A DNA stretch of 64,000 bases, from NCBI RefSeq assembly GCF_910592395.1, contig NC_088325.1, positions 496,001 through 560,000 of the forward strand, in the 5' to 3' direction. This DNA is from Lineus longissimus (Eukaryota > Nemertea > Pilidiophora > Heteronemertea > Lineidae). Made by a program: the position numbers and the translations under genes. Positions 1-10,820 of the stretch are shown in pieces. Under the pieces are notes generated by a model, which was given only the letters and a program-made list of their open reading frames with translations, was not told where the DNA came from and did no database searches. The stretch's first letter is position 1. Each line of letters opens with the position of its first letter.

Positions 1-940
1 AACCACATTACCTGAAAGTTCAAAGTTCAAAGTTATCCTTGAAATAGAATCACTGAGCCATGACATTTATGTTCAAGGAATACCCAAGTTAAAGATGATA
101 TGCTCATTAATAAACAAATTCTTGTCTCCAGGTAAACATTAAAAGTAGTGCACAATGCTTGATATTGACTCATGGTCTCACATGGCCTGGATACAAGGTC
201 AATGTCAAACCGGCCTTTCACCAGAGCTTCACCTGGAAGCAGTGTCCAGCCAGGGTTCACACCTAAGATCGTCTGACTGAACAGGAACATTTATCGCACT
301 ACCAGACTCCAAAATACTCTAACCTCCAGACAGCACAACAAACGCCGACCGACGAATATGCCGTGTGATTCTATAGAACTCCAGGTAGCCATTCCGGCGG
401 GAAAAATAGTGTTGACGTCTGACGTAGCGGTCGATGGCGAGACTTATGATCCAAACTCCAGCATGCACGTAAATGAGAATGGAGAAGTCATCAATGATAC
501 AGGCCGACGATGAACTGAGATGGCAAATCACTGGGACGACGAAGACAGCTATCTCCATCATCAGCTGAAAGATGAGAAAAGAGTTTATCATAGTAGCCTA
601 ACTGCAGACATCAGTAACAGTAAGTTTGTTTTACTTTCGCGATTACACACTCATGTGCGAAATCAAAAAGTGCAAAATTAATATTCACAATCTTACAGTC
701 ATATGGCTTTGGCTGCTGCGAATTGTTGTACAGGGCTGGGTATTTGCAGACCAAGAAGTGTCACCTCCATTAAGACTGACTCTCTATTGGTCAACTTACG
801 ATGACGCCCAACTGTAACACGATCGCCCATGGCGTGTTGATCGATCTGATCTGAGGTTCAACCTCCGTGTTCAACGTCGTATACTCTGAGAACATCTCTT
901 CTGAGCTGTTGTTGATGGAGTCCGCATTGAAAAAGTGGCC
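1..940 (-). CDS. TMEM192: TMEM192-like lysosomal membrane protein, N-terminal exons (partial, runs off left edge)
   Basis: Three exons on the minus strand: 800-940 (phase 0 to 0, 47 codons), 324-564 (phase 0 to 1) and 1-11 (cut by the window edge). Exon 800-940 follows a TTTTCAG acceptor and ends at a GTAAGT donor. Exon 324-564 follows CATCTTTCAG and ends at GTTAGA. The last exon starts after AACTTTCAG and continues with GNVV. Joined, the protein has an acidic N-terminus, a first membrane helix (TPWAIVLQLGVI then LMMEIAVFVVPV), a short loop, a second helix around GVWIISLAIDRYV, and a basic stretch RRNGYLEFYRITRHIRR. The basic stretch and the following SG-N-V match the TMEM192 family, which is a lysosomal and late-endosomal homodimer in vertebrates. 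The start codon is unresolved: the first in-frame ATG in exon 800-940 (codon 16, GAGATGT context) is possible, or a further 5' exon lies to the right. Family call from recognised motif order; no alignment was run. Confidence 0.8.
150..262. repeat. Dispersed repeat, copy in TMEM192 intron (related to 58320-58435)
   Basis: The segment around CTCACATGGCCTGGATAC and the following CAAAC-GGCCTT recur at 58320-58435 in the same orientation. An open frame across it on the minus strand is therefore repeat sequence and not an extra TMEM192 exon. Confidence 0.6.
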
Positions 941-1555
941 CTGAAAAGGAAAAGCTTTTTTTTCAAGCTTGCAATATACAATGCCACATTCTATCTTTGA
1001 ATAAGACAATGTGAATCCCGGTAATAAATGAAACAGTTTTTAAACTACTTTTTCTACGATACCAGTAGCGAGTAGGGCAGTACAGTTTCATGACCCACCT
1101 GCGAAAATTTCACACAAACCACCACAACACTTCACTCTTCAGCAACACAGTCAGCACTTAGGCCTACTACACGATTTGGTTTTTAATGAGCACTGTGTCC
1201 TTGCACTTTCATGCAACCAAAAATTGTTTCTTTTTGAATTTGAAATGAGGAAACCTGGAAACTGAGATATGAAACAAAAACTTCCAAAATTTTCAGTTTC
1301 CACGCATTATGTCAGCAAATCCATCACTTACACCCGTGCTCATTCGTCTGCTACTGCTCTCTGGTGCCAAACTGACCATTATCACATTGTTAAATGGCCT
1401 CAAATCAAACTTAAATGGTGATCACAAGATCAAAATCTTCTAAAAACATTTAGAAAGGTCTTCCCCAATCACATGACTTTTAGATGACGTATTGAGAATT
1501 CCCCAGGCGGCGTATGGTAATTCATATAATATCAAATCGTACCTCGCTTCCAGCC
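941..1555. other. Upstream flank of TMEM192; no gene seen
   Basis: No convincing coding exon. On the minus strand a TTCGCAG|GTGGGT sequence near 1100 could be the donor of a non-coding first exon of the TMEM192-like gene, which would put translation start inside exon 800-940. This is only a possibility. Confidence 0.3.
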
Positions 1556-1628
1556 GCCTCGTTAGCGCAGTAGGCAGCGCGTCAGTCTCATAATCTGAAG
1601 GTCGTGAGTTCGATCCTCACACGGGGCA
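1556..1628 (+). tRNA. tRNA-Met (elongator, anticodon CAT)
   Basis: A 73-nt cloverleaf without intron. The seven-base acceptor stem pairs GCCTCGT (1556-1562) with ACGGGGC (1621-1627), with one G-T wobble, and the discriminator base is A1628. The D-arm reads TTAGCGCAGTAGGCAGCGC. The anticodon loop CTCATAA puts CAT at 1589-1591. The T-arm carries the B-box GAGTTCGATCCTC. The body closely follows animal elongator tRNA-Met. A run of five T at 1654-1658 can terminate Pol III. There is no sign of decay, so it is probably functional. Confidence 0.95.
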
Positions 1629-1653
1629 CAGCAAGTGCAGCAGTGCGGCTTAC

Positions 1654-1658
1654 TTTTT
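1654..1658 (+). terminator. Pol III T-run after tRNA-Met
   Basis: TTTTT lies 26 nt past the tRNA 3' end, the first run of four or more T on the transcribed strand. Confidence 0.6.
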
Positions 1659-2589
1659 CTCATTTTTATCCTTTTTTTCCAAACACCTTCCATCCCAGTC
1701 TTTCAGTTTACTCCCTTTAAATGTAGTTTATTCTTATAAGCAGCTGCTTTTGACAACCTGTGTAACATCTGTGTGGTTGTTCCCTATATTTATGTGTTTC
1801 CATACAATGGACAGCTGGCTAGACAGGAGCCTGTCAATCTTGCTTTCGGCGTCCCAAACAATGAAGGGAAAGACTCAGAAAGGAAACACTCAAAACCGTT
1901 ATACCGGTGTCTGCATTCCTGAGTAGTTCCCCATTCTTTAGGGAACGCTGAAAACAGAGTGTTGGTGTAGGGCTAGCTGCGACACCTGTGAGATAATGAC
2001 ACATAAAGGTAATGTTTCTGGAAATTAGAATTTCACAACTAAACCGTTCAAAGACATGCTTACTTCGATATCTGCGCGCCAGAATAAACGTAAGTTCAGG
2101 AATCTCAACCTCTCTAATGTGCAGTATTTAGTTTGATTAGAAGAGGAAAGGTGTCTCTGCCATCGATTGACTAATCATGCTCCAGGCGAAGTGTTGTTCT
2201 CTGGACGGAGGTTGGAACCGAAGCAGACGATAATGATATATTGGCTGGTCAGTCGATTGGGGGAATTTGAGGACATTCATAGAGTGACGATCATGCGAAT
2301 AGTTTGGAAATGAACGCTGCAAAGATGGTAAACTGAGACTAGGCCTTGTGGCAGGAATGTGAGACACCAGGACAGTCCTTCCTTCACGACTCAAAACTGC
2401 CATTCTTCATTCTTTGAGATGAGATTTGTGAAGAACAGAAGGGACAAGATGGCATCCTGGGATGACATTTCCCTACAGGAATCTTTCTGATATGGAGTTG
2501 ACGATTTCATGTTGACGGGACATTACCTAATACTGGACCTCATAATTATAAGGTGAGATTATGCAGCGGTCAATGTATAACCCTGTACT

Positions 2590-2621
2590 CCCCCCCCCCC
2601 CCCCCCCCACACACACACACA
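2590..2621. repeat. Poly-C plus (AC)n microsatellite
   Basis: Nineteen C residues run directly into seven AC/CA dinucleotides. Confidence 0.95.
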
Positions 2622-3918
2622 GGTGATGTGAACGAAGTCCCGTCGACAATAATTTCATGTTTTTTTCCACAGTCAGGATTTCACATTAAGGAACAAGCTT
2701 ACAACTTCCGATCACTGACAGCCAGAAAAGGCTCATCAACAAATTGACGAAATAAGTGACAGATTGATCTATGGATTTATAGTTGAACGCGATCAAACTG
2801 CCTCGTTTCTATTGAAAATGGTGAAGGGGTCGACAGGCACTCTAAGACAAGTCCCATACCGTGGTAATTAGTATCATTAATCAACAAGACTTTATATAGG
2901 CTATATACGCGACACCGACGCCTTTTCTTTTCTGACGATACATATTCATTATAATTGCAAAATGAACATAATTTACGATTTTGGTACGGTAGGCAAAATC
3001 AAAGAGCAAAAAAGTTAATTCGTCGAACATGCCATGCGGTAATTGGGATTGTAACAGGTTACTAATGCGTCCGTCCGTCATAACAAACGCTGTTAAATCT
3101 GTTTCACGAGCTGGCCCACGCTGCTTGGTCTCGTTCAGACTTTGAGATCAGCCATTAAAGTGGCCTTATCCCGGCATCTGGTTGGACGTTGTTCGTAAAT
3201 ACCTAATTCCATGGCATGTACTCCGAGCGGACTGGCCAAAGTTTTATATCTCATCAATCAATGTACATAAAGGCTTGCATTGAAAGGGACTATAAAATCA
3301 TGGGGTTCAGAATGATATCAAGAAGGCCTACGTCATTAAAAAGTTTAAATTCGTTAAGTACTGTAAAGAAACATATTTGCATTTCTATAAGATGTATTCA
3401 AATCGAACATTTCAGGCAGACCTGGTGTAAACATGTTGTTCAAAAGAGCTTTAATTGGCAGCTGTGAATACAAATATCATAAGGCGATCCTAAGGCCTAG
3501 AACTCGACCAACTGAACTAATATTATATTTTCCCATGCAGTTGGCAACATGGGACATTCTCACCCAATCGTGACAGAACAAACCGTGTTTGTGATTACGT
3601 CACAAACAATTCAAACGTCACAGTTTAACTTGAACTTTTGGTTTGTGTAAATACTCTCCCCAATCAAGTACAACCGCAAATGGTTATCCATTCGAGATCG
3701 AGACATCTGCTATTATAACCTAGGCCTATAAGTAATCAAGTTTATAGTTTTCAGATTGGGGTATATTTCTATAGAGACCCATGGGCATGGCTTTCAATAC
3801 CCGCACATAATAGAATTCTTTATCCTCGGGACGCTCTGATAAAACGGTTATGATGATGCAACGTGCCTTTAATTCTTCCTAACAATAGGCCTATTCTAAT
3901 CGACCCGGTTGAGCAGGT

Positions 3919-3991
3919 GCCTCTGTGGCCTAATGGACAAGGCGCTGGACTTCTAATCCAGAGATTCCGGGTTCGAATCCCGGCAGAGGTG
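3919..3991 (+). tRNA. tRNA-Arg (anticodon TCT)
   Basis: A 73-nt cloverleaf without intron. The acceptor pairs GCCTCTG (3919-3925) with CAGAGGT (3984-3990), with a G-T pair at the first position, and the discriminator is G3991. The anticodon stem CTGGA/TCCAG encloses the loop CTTCTAA, giving TCT at 3952-3954 for AGA codons. The A-box is TGGCCTAATGGACAAGG and the B-box GGGTTCGAATCCC is perfect. An eight-T run begins six bases after the tRNA, a strong Pol III terminator. tRNA-Arg(TCT) genes carry introns in many animals; this one does not. Confidence 0.96.
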
Positions 3992-3996
3992 CGGAA

Positions 3997-4004
3997 TTTT
4001 TTTT
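3997..4004 (+). terminator. Pol III terminator after tRNA-Arg
   Basis: Eight consecutive T just downstream of the tRNA-Arg 3' end. Confidence 0.85.
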
Positions 4005-5021
4005 AAATTTTTTTTAAATTTTGTCTCATCTCAAATTTTTAATGCCACTTTTATGTTTTCAATAAACTAATAAAACCACGGTCGTTTTAACTCATATGAA
4101 AAAAATCAACGATGACCCCATTTTGGTTAGGTTACTTTTTAAAGGCGTACACCATTCGTGTGCGTTATATGTTTTTTCGTGGCTGAGGCAAATCCAATGA
4201 TTCATTGTCGTAATGAAGTCAAGCATGCAATAGCGCTGAAACTCTGAAACTATCTTGGCATCTTCGATCAGACAACACGCCACATTACAGAAAAATGTGT
4301 TTAGTACATCTTCAGAAAATGTCCGTCAAAATTCAAATATTGAGCCAAATTATGTCTTTAACCTAGTACTGGTACCCTGTTTCGAAAACTACGTAGTGCG
4401 TCTTTAAGTGGATAAAGTACACATAAATTTGAGAGAAAAAGTTGTCAAATATTATTTTGTACTCAATCTCCCGCGCAAACAGACGCGCCAAGGTTGTGCA
4501 AGTGTGTGGACGCTAATGGGACACCGTGTAATGGAACTGGCAGCCCGGAGGCTATCAGCATATGATATGGGCGATCACATATCCTATATATCTCTCAAAA
4601 TACGTAAGTAACTCGTCATACACCACGCATGCCTTTTTTTCCGTTTTGATATATTTGTTTATGTAACAGTGTAAACGATCTCTTTCGCCCGGATATTGCG
4701 TCGGTATAAAGACGTACGCGTTGTCGCCATTTCTGGATTGTAGCAAAAATATATAAGGCTCGCTTATATATTTTTCATAGTAGGCACTATTGAATGTTTT
4801 AAGATGCAAAAATCTTGGTGGTCAAGATGCGTTTCGCTGGTTTAAGGCCGGGTCGGGTTCCAAAGTCGTGGGTTCGAACATTCCATTGCGTCTCTTCATT
4901 TCGTTGCGAAGGAATGAAAACTCTCCCAGCCCCTCAGTTTCACCGAACTTGTAAATTCATAAACCATGCCAATCTATTAGCGTTGTGTCTCGGTATTCCT
5001 CCTCCTCCTGAACAGTATATA
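4005..5021. other. No gene seen
   Basis: AT-rich sequence. A GTAAGT at about 4604 on the plus strand ends a short frame with no recognisable content. A B-box-like GGGTTCGAAC near 4866 lacks a matching cloverleaf. Confidence 0.4.
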
Positions 5022-5205
5022 TAGTAGAACCTCCCTTAGCGGACACCTCTCTACTATGGACACCCTCTCTATTAAGGACTCTAGTTTTGGTCCAAAATAC
5101 ATATAGGTTGTTTCCATTCAATTCGACCTCGCTAATCAGGACACCTCTCTATTAAGGACAGGACTTTTCAGTCCCGAGGGTGTCCTTCATAGAGAGGTTC
5201 TACTG
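5022..5205. mobile_element. MITE family A (AGTAGAACCTC ends), diverged copy
   Basis: Starts with TAGTAGAACCTCCC and ends with its inverse GAGGTTCTACTG, flanked by TA. Inside it repeats the phrase tccttaatagagagg in both orientations, as in the 178-bp copies at 59917 and 63533. No transposase. The TA flank and short ends suit a Tc1/mariner or pogo-type element. Confidence 0.85.
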
Positions 5206-6947
5206 TACTTTAGGATTGTCGCACCCCACCTAATAATCGGCAAGTGTTACCAAACTGGCAAATTGACAAAATCTCCCAGTCGCTCAGTTTTAACAGGATC
5301 ATCATAATCTCCAGCACGACATCGTCATACACATGTTTTTCTTTGTCATGTTCTCTGTTCTATAAATCTCTGTTTATCAATATCACTTTCTGTTCAGGCG
5401 ATTAGCATAATATTTGATCAGTATACCGCTATGCTGGGAGGCCAAGTTTACCGAATAAGACGGCATAGGCCTACCACTAAAACTGGTGACCAAATAACTT
5501 GTCCTTTTCTCGGCGAGGATTCCTCAATATTTTGTTGTATTCAATCACTACAATTTGGTCTTAGGATGAGGTTCACATCAAATGGGCGTTCTCTTATCAT
5601 CTCGTTTTCACTTGAGAACAGAAAACAAGAATACGAGCGGCTAACTTAAATGAATAACTTAAATGCGATTAAAATGATATGACAGTTCCCGTGAAGTTTA
5701 TATCACAATGCAAACATTGGCAGATTATCTCAATTTCTGTTTTATGATAACGAGCATGGTTTATTTCCATTTTTGGGTGTACGTTTTGTAAAACAGATTG
5801 GTGTATATGATACGATCATGATAATGATGAAGCAATATCATAAAGGAATAACACGCATAAAGGTTTAACAGGTGCAAAGTTGGTTAGATTTCTCGTTTTG
5901 TCCTTTTTGAAAATCATATTCTTTTTGTGGTGCAGGTTCTCCTTCTTCTGCGTGCTTTATAATCTCTCTTGTTCTGTAGGCGAATGGTGTCGTCTGTTTT
6001 ATTCCGTCCCTACAGGTTCCGGATAGCCACACTCCTCTCTCAGGTCAGCTCATTCAGACCTTTTTTGTCAGGATACGTCCTGGATGCGTTAGGCGCGAAA
6101 TACATGTACCACTTTTTTATGCAAGAAATGCCACGTATGCTGTTTGTACAATCAAGTGTGGATTAAATCTAATCTATACTTGTGCTTTGCATGTTCATCA
6201 TTCCGATTCGCTGGCCGTGTGCTCCGCTTGACTGATACTTTGTGTGAAGCAATACCGATTCACGACAACAAGACGCGGGATATACGCGTCAATACCTTAA
6301 AGTGTAATTCAGCTAATTTGGTTAACCAATAGGAACAGTTCTTAACCAATGATTCAACCGGGTCCAAAGATTTCTTTTTGGATGGGTTGTTGCGGTCTGT
6401 TAGCTTTGCCGGTTGGCTGATTATAGATTCGTCACTCCTGATTACCAATTCTGGTTGACTTCGGACACATAATGATAATTGCCAATCACCTAGACGGGGT
6501 AGTTATAACAGATGGACAGCACAGCCCCTTGTACCTTTGCTCCACTGAACAACACTATGGTTGTAAACAACGCTTTTCTAGCGTACGGATCAACAACACT
6601 GTTACACATCGATATGTACATGTTTTACATGACCTGGCGGTTGTGTATCATGTATGTCTTCCATTTCGACCTCAACTTTGAGAGCGAATTAGAGAGTCGT
6701 CTGAAGGTTAAGTTCGTGGTCGGAGACCATGACGATGCCTGTGGAAAGCTACGCGATTCCGGCCTTAGCTGCTGTAACTAAAACTACGTTTTATCTATTA
6801 AAGGTTATGAACCGAGCACAACTTATTCTCTTAGGTCTTGAAAACAAGTCAGATATGTGCTTGAATAATGAAGTCTCCTTTCTCGACTAATTCAGTTCTA
6901 ATGTATGATGTGAATCTTGGCTGTCAACTCTACAAATCTCTTTTCAG
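5206..6947. other. No supported gene; contains hairpin 6153-6182
   Basis: Several short frames but none with a recognisable domain. The longest ATG frame near the downstream gene is 6512-6781 (89 codons, hydrophobic, plus strand); I could not tie it to a gene. The CTCTTTTCAG ending at 6947 is a possible acceptor for the exon carrying the 6998-8191 coding sequence. Confidence 0.35.
6153..6182. repeat. Short hairpin, arm shared with 42513-42547
   Basis: Arms CAAGTGTGGATTA and TAATCTATACTTG pair over 13 positions with two imperfect pairs around a 4-nt loop. The right arm is identical to that of a hairpin at 42513-42547, so it is probably a recurring element. Confidence 0.6.
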
Positions 6948-6997
6948 AAAACACATCATATTGACGGACGTTGACCAATGCTCATGACGCCGTCAAA

Positions 6998-8191
6998 ATG
7001 GCCGGCCACAAGCCTACCTTCCTTGAACGCAAGAGGGCGCTGGACATAGCCAAGAATCCCATTCGATCGAAATTTGGTGATCAGATATTGCGCAATAGTG
7101 ATGACAGCAGACTGTTAATCAGTAGGATCGAAAAGATTGATAAATATTTTAAACGGGCGCAACGCGCCATAGAAAACGACAAGAAGAGATTCTTGGATTC
7201 GCGAGAAATGAACAAGATCGAACCCACGATTATTGTAGAGCGCGGTCCATCTGTTGAGACGTTACTACGCCATCATTACGGTGAGGCGGCGATGAGTAGA
7301 GAAGGTCCGCGATATATGAAAAATACCGCGTCCACTTACAAATCGCCGTCTGTTTTGCCCACCATTGATATGTTTGTTGTGAAAAAGAAACGAAAGAAAA
7401 ACACCTGGGAAGACGCGTCACCGGAAAAGTTGGAACACCCTGTTTTTCATAGTGTCATCCCCGCAGGTCGTCTGTCTGATGACGAGAAGAAAGTCCTGCA
7501 TCGTGGTTGGTCGTTTCATCAGGAGGCTTCCGATAGGGGCGCCAAAGAGGCCCAAAAGGTGAACAGGGAGAAATCTTTGGATCATTTACCACGAGATATC
7601 AGAAGCGCGATTGGGCGGGTGAAGGGGGTCGATTACGTCCAACTTGAGGTCGCAGACAACAACAGAAGGTCGGAGGACCAGGATGACTCAAAATGCACCT
7701 CATCGGCTGTCTTTGTGACGCAGCTCTACAGGCGAGATTCCGAGGAACTTCCAAAAGCTCCTCTTGAAACTTCGAAGCAAGGTGAAGCTAGATTTGAGCA
7801 AAAAGGACTTTCTTCGAAATCCGTCAAGTTTTCGGAGGATATAGAAGTACAGGAGTTTGACAGAAAAGGCGCTGTTACCGCGGGTAGTGCTAAAATGCTG
7901 AAACGACGCGTCGGGAGGATAGAAATTTCGGACAAAAAAGATGAGACTCTTCCTCCGATTCATCCGAATAAATTTGCGGATGTGAAACCGCGTTATAACA
8001 ATCATGCTCTCGCGGGAAGCGAGACTATCGCGGTACTTCATAGCAGCGTGAGGAAACCAGACCAGGAGAGGCAGACGTCTGCTCGATCTGGCCGCCAGGG
8101 TTCGCCACGGTCGAGCAGGGTCACGCCATCCGAGCGGTCTAGCTTTGTGTCGCCACCGGCTGTTCGGGTCTTAGAAGCTTCGCCGACATAA
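6998..8191 (+). CDS. Unrecognised basic, probably disordered protein with RVxF-type and NLS-like motifs (397 aa)
   Basis: One uninterrupted reading frame of 397 codons. I chose ATG 6998 because it has a strong context (GTCAAAATGG, A at -3 and G at +4) and an in-frame TGA lies upstream at 6962. Two out-of-frame ATGs (6978, 6984) precede it. A CTCTTTTCAG acceptor ends at 6947, so the frame may sit in a second exon. The protein is rich in K, R, E, S and D. The N-terminal 80 residues look helical and basic, with IEKIDKYFKRAQRAIENDKK. KKKRKK at residues 129-134 resembles a nuclear localisation signal. KSVKF at 274-278, followed by the acidic SEDIEVQEFD, fits the PP1-docking RVxF pattern. The C-terminus is Ser/Arg/Pro rich. 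There is no signal peptide, membrane segment or known enzyme domain. Length and codon regularity argue for a real gene; the function is unknown and the PP1 link is inference from a short motif. Confidence 0.8.
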   Translation: MAGHKPTFLERKRALDIAKNPIRSKFGDQILRNSDDSRLLISRIEKIDKYFKRAQRAIENDKKRFLDSREMNKIEPTIIVERGPSVETLLRHHYGEAAMSREGPRYMKNTASTYKSPSVLPTIDMFVVKKKRKKNTWEDASPEKLEHPVFHSVIPAGRLSDDEKKVLHRGWSFHQEASDRGAKEAQKVNREKSLDHLPRDIRSAIGRVKGVDYVQLEVADNNRRSEDQDDSKCTSSAVFVTQLYRRDSEELPKAPLETSKQGEARFEQKGLSSKSVKFSEDIEVQEFDRKGAVTAGSAKMLKRRVGRIEISDKKDETLPPIHPNKFADVKPRYNNHALAGSETIAVLHSSVRKPDQERQTSARSGRQGSPRSSRVTPSERSSFVSPPAVRVLEASPT

Positions 8192-8769
8192 AAAACTAAC
8201 ATCGCAGTAAAACAGTGCCCGTGGTGTCGAGCCACAGACGGAAACACGGGAGTTACGATACCTATTGTGTGCTTAAGGTTTGTGTAAAATAAGCCCATTA
8301 AAGGGGGTCTACAGGTGATGAGGGGTCTCCAGTCTGCCAATATCCATTGTTAGGAAACACGGTTTGACCTAACATAAAGTATATATCCTTGTACAAGCCC
8401 GAGTCGTGTACTGTCAGCTATGAGAGACATCTTGCGGCGACCTTGGGTATTACTTAATCAGATCCACCTGGCTCTTGTCTGTCGTCTCCCTTGAAGAGAT
8501 AAACGGATTTCGTAAAATTTGTCTTCGTGTTTTCGTATTTTATCAATCCGGCACTTAAAATTATTTTTTCTAGCTTTGAAAAGCCCTTCTTTCGACCAAC
8601 CAGATAAGCACTCCGTATAGAGGTCTTTCGTTAAAAAAACCCAGGCTATATATGTGATGTTTTTCACTCTACTGGGTGCATATTTGTGTCGGCCGTTAAA
8701 GGTTAAATAACATTTCTAAGAGTGAGCTGTGACAAAGCAGACGGTCGCAAGCAACAGGCGAGAGACGAC

Positions 8770-8775
8770 AATAAA
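8770..8775 (+). terminator. Candidate polyadenylation signal AATAAA for the 6998-8191 gene
   Basis: First canonical AATAAA downstream of the stop codon, about 580 bp away. An ATTAAA near 8296 is a closer alternative. Confidence 0.35.
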
Positions 8776-9448
8776 AAGGTAACTTATAATTTATTCTTGA
8801 TAATATTTACAGTTTTTTTACAAAATATGTAGGAAAAAGTCTAATAGTATTCGTTTCGCGCAGCGATCGCGTCTCTTAAGCATTAACTATGAAGGTTACG
8901 GCGTAAAAGCAGAAATACATCTCTGGAGAATGGCCAGCGTTTCGTAATCAAATCATGCGAGAACGTCCTAATCATCAGTTACAAATGACGCGTATAGGCG
9001 TCGCTAGTGTCGTTGTCTAATTCTCTATAGGGCCTGTAGGCGATTTAGACAGTCCATAGATATATATACAGAGTAGAAAATGGTTCTAGTTATGAGTTTG
9101 TAAAGCTAATTGATACCGATCGACTAGATTCGTAAAGAAGCCCGAGAAAATAGAGAGGTTGAGATTTCAAAATTATGCAACGTAAACGCAAACGTACACG
9201 AGAGCACAAAGGCAAACACATCGTGATCGAAATGCACATAACGCCTCGACGTTCATTTGAATAGATACTTTGGCATAGAGGACTGGAGAAATATATGGAA
9301 CGCCCACAAGGTAAGAGTATGGTCAGGAAGCCCCCGAAAGTGTTGACATCTTGTGACCAGAAACTATCTACCAGAAGCGATTTAGAATATTCCTTTAAGG
9401 CATTTGAATCAACAGTATACCATGGTCGGCACAAGTCGAAACTAATTC

Positions 9449-9552
9449 TTCCAGATTTTGCATCCGGTTATGCAGGTATGTTGCTAAGTTACCAAGCTGC
9501 AACCAAAGGATACTCATTCATGCGCATGCGCAACCGGATGCACCATCTGGAA
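9449..9552. mobile_element. MITE family J (TTCCAGATTTTGCATCCGG ends) with NRF-1-like palindrome
   Basis: Inverted ends at 9451-9467 and 9534-9550 match 15 of 17 positions, around an approximately 65-bp core. The same ends occur at 54175-54280. The core holds TGCGCATGCGCA at 9521-9532, a perfect NRF-1-type palindrome. Confidence 0.75.
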
Positions 9553-10183
9553 ATATCCTTAAAGGAGTAACGGGAAGGAGTATTGCTAAGTATTTCAAAC
9601 TGTTTAGTTCAACCTTGGCAAGTTGTCCCCGACCCCGTCCCCAAGTAATACACGTGGTCCTTACCTATAAGGTTTGAAGTTAAGTTCACAATCAACCCGA
9701 TTCCACCTATCCTGATTATGAACGCAACGCGGGTTGGGAGACGACAAAAGACTACGCACAGGTCGACAGAATCTTTCGTATTTACATCAATGACTGCATT
9801 AATAGTAAACAGTTAAGTTACCCAGTTAATTTAGTAAAGAATTTTGCTCAAACCCGCGTAATTGCTCTGTGCAACCACGTATCTTCACCTATGCAACCAC
9901 GTATCTGCACTAGGGTAGCCACAATATCGACACATATGCACTCGTGCAATTGCTCAGCGGATGCCCTGCATTCAATTCCCACTGCCGCCGAAATACCATA
10001 CCCCGCAGACTATCATTCGATAATGCAATACTATCACCATGCAGTCACATCATTTGCAGTACCGTATTCTGAAGTTGGACTATATTGCCTGAATTACTCC
10101 CTGCAGAAACTATGCTCCTCATGCCACTGCCCGAGCGCCACCTCTCGCACATGTACTGTACCGAAACTCAGCAGATTAGTTCC

Positions 10184-10189
10184 TTTATT
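10184..10189 (-). terminator. Candidate polyadenylation signal for the Ig gene
   Basis: AATAAA on the minus strand, about 630 bp past the stop codon at 10821-10823. It is the first canonical hexamer I noticed on that side; an ATTAAA lies at about 10363. Confidence 0.35.
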
Positions 10190-10820
10190 GGCCGTCCATG
10201 CGCAGTGAATGTCAATCCCAGAGTCTCCACAAGCACAACGATGGTAGATCGGCATGTTAGCCGTCAGGTAGTACACCATTATTATTCAGCGTCATTGCAG
10301 TTCTCTATATCAGTTTGAAGATAAAAGTGGTTTTGGCGGCAGACACACCAACCAGAAATGACCTTTAATAGAAAATTCACTTCGCCACCGAACTACTTTG
10401 ACCGGTGTAACGTTGGTAATACTCCCCTTGATACAGTGTTCACTGAACACTGCAGAGTTCCCTTGGCATTAAGGAGCACATCGCAACTAGACGCCCAGAC
10501 ATCTCAACCTTACAACTTACTGAATACTCGCCCCACCATGAGCAACATCATACAATGCATTCACTTCCCTTACTATGCATAGAGGGCGCTTGCGGCGTAT
10601 TCTTTCTCAATATCAGCAACTCCATCCGGCCTCGTAACGGAAACTGTCCCATTTCCACCAATTCTCTGCCTTCTCCGCAGAGAGTCTGGTGACGTCAGCA
10701 TTGCGTCTCGGAATATCCCGAGGCCGAGAAATTCGAACACGACTCGGGCCCGGTCTTTTTCCACCACTCGGTGTAGACGCTGGTTGTCCTCTCAGGCCGC
10801 AGGGGCCTGTGTAGCCTTAG

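Larger units (their letters stand above)
1629..3918. other. Intergenic between the two tRNA genes; no gene seen
   Basis: Contains a C-run/AC microsatellite at 2590-2621 and short spurious reading frames only. An 88-codon frame on the minus strand (2137-2403, with an ATG) shows no recognisable domain and no splice context. Confidence 0.4.
8192..10183. other. Convergent intergenic region; one MITE, no gene seen
   Basis: Lies between the stop of the plus-strand 397-aa gene and the 3' end of the minus-strand Ig gene, so it should hold both 3' UTRs. A 15-base phrase GCAACCACGTATCT is repeated at 9872 and 9893. The open frames at 9090-9570 on the two strands overlap each other and the MITE, so neither is supported. 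Confidence 0.4.

Noticed and set aside
33-290. 85-codon minus frame as another TMEM192 exon
   Set aside because: It overlaps a dispersed repeat (150-262) and does not continue the family; the true next exon begins at base 11 after an AG acceptor.
4840-4900. tRNA suggested by GGGTTCGAAC
   Set aside because: No A-box or closing stems in the right place.
6512-6781. 89-codon hydrophobic plus-strand ORF near the 397-aa gene
   Set aside because: ATG to stop, but no domain, weak start context and no splice link I could prove; left as unsupported.
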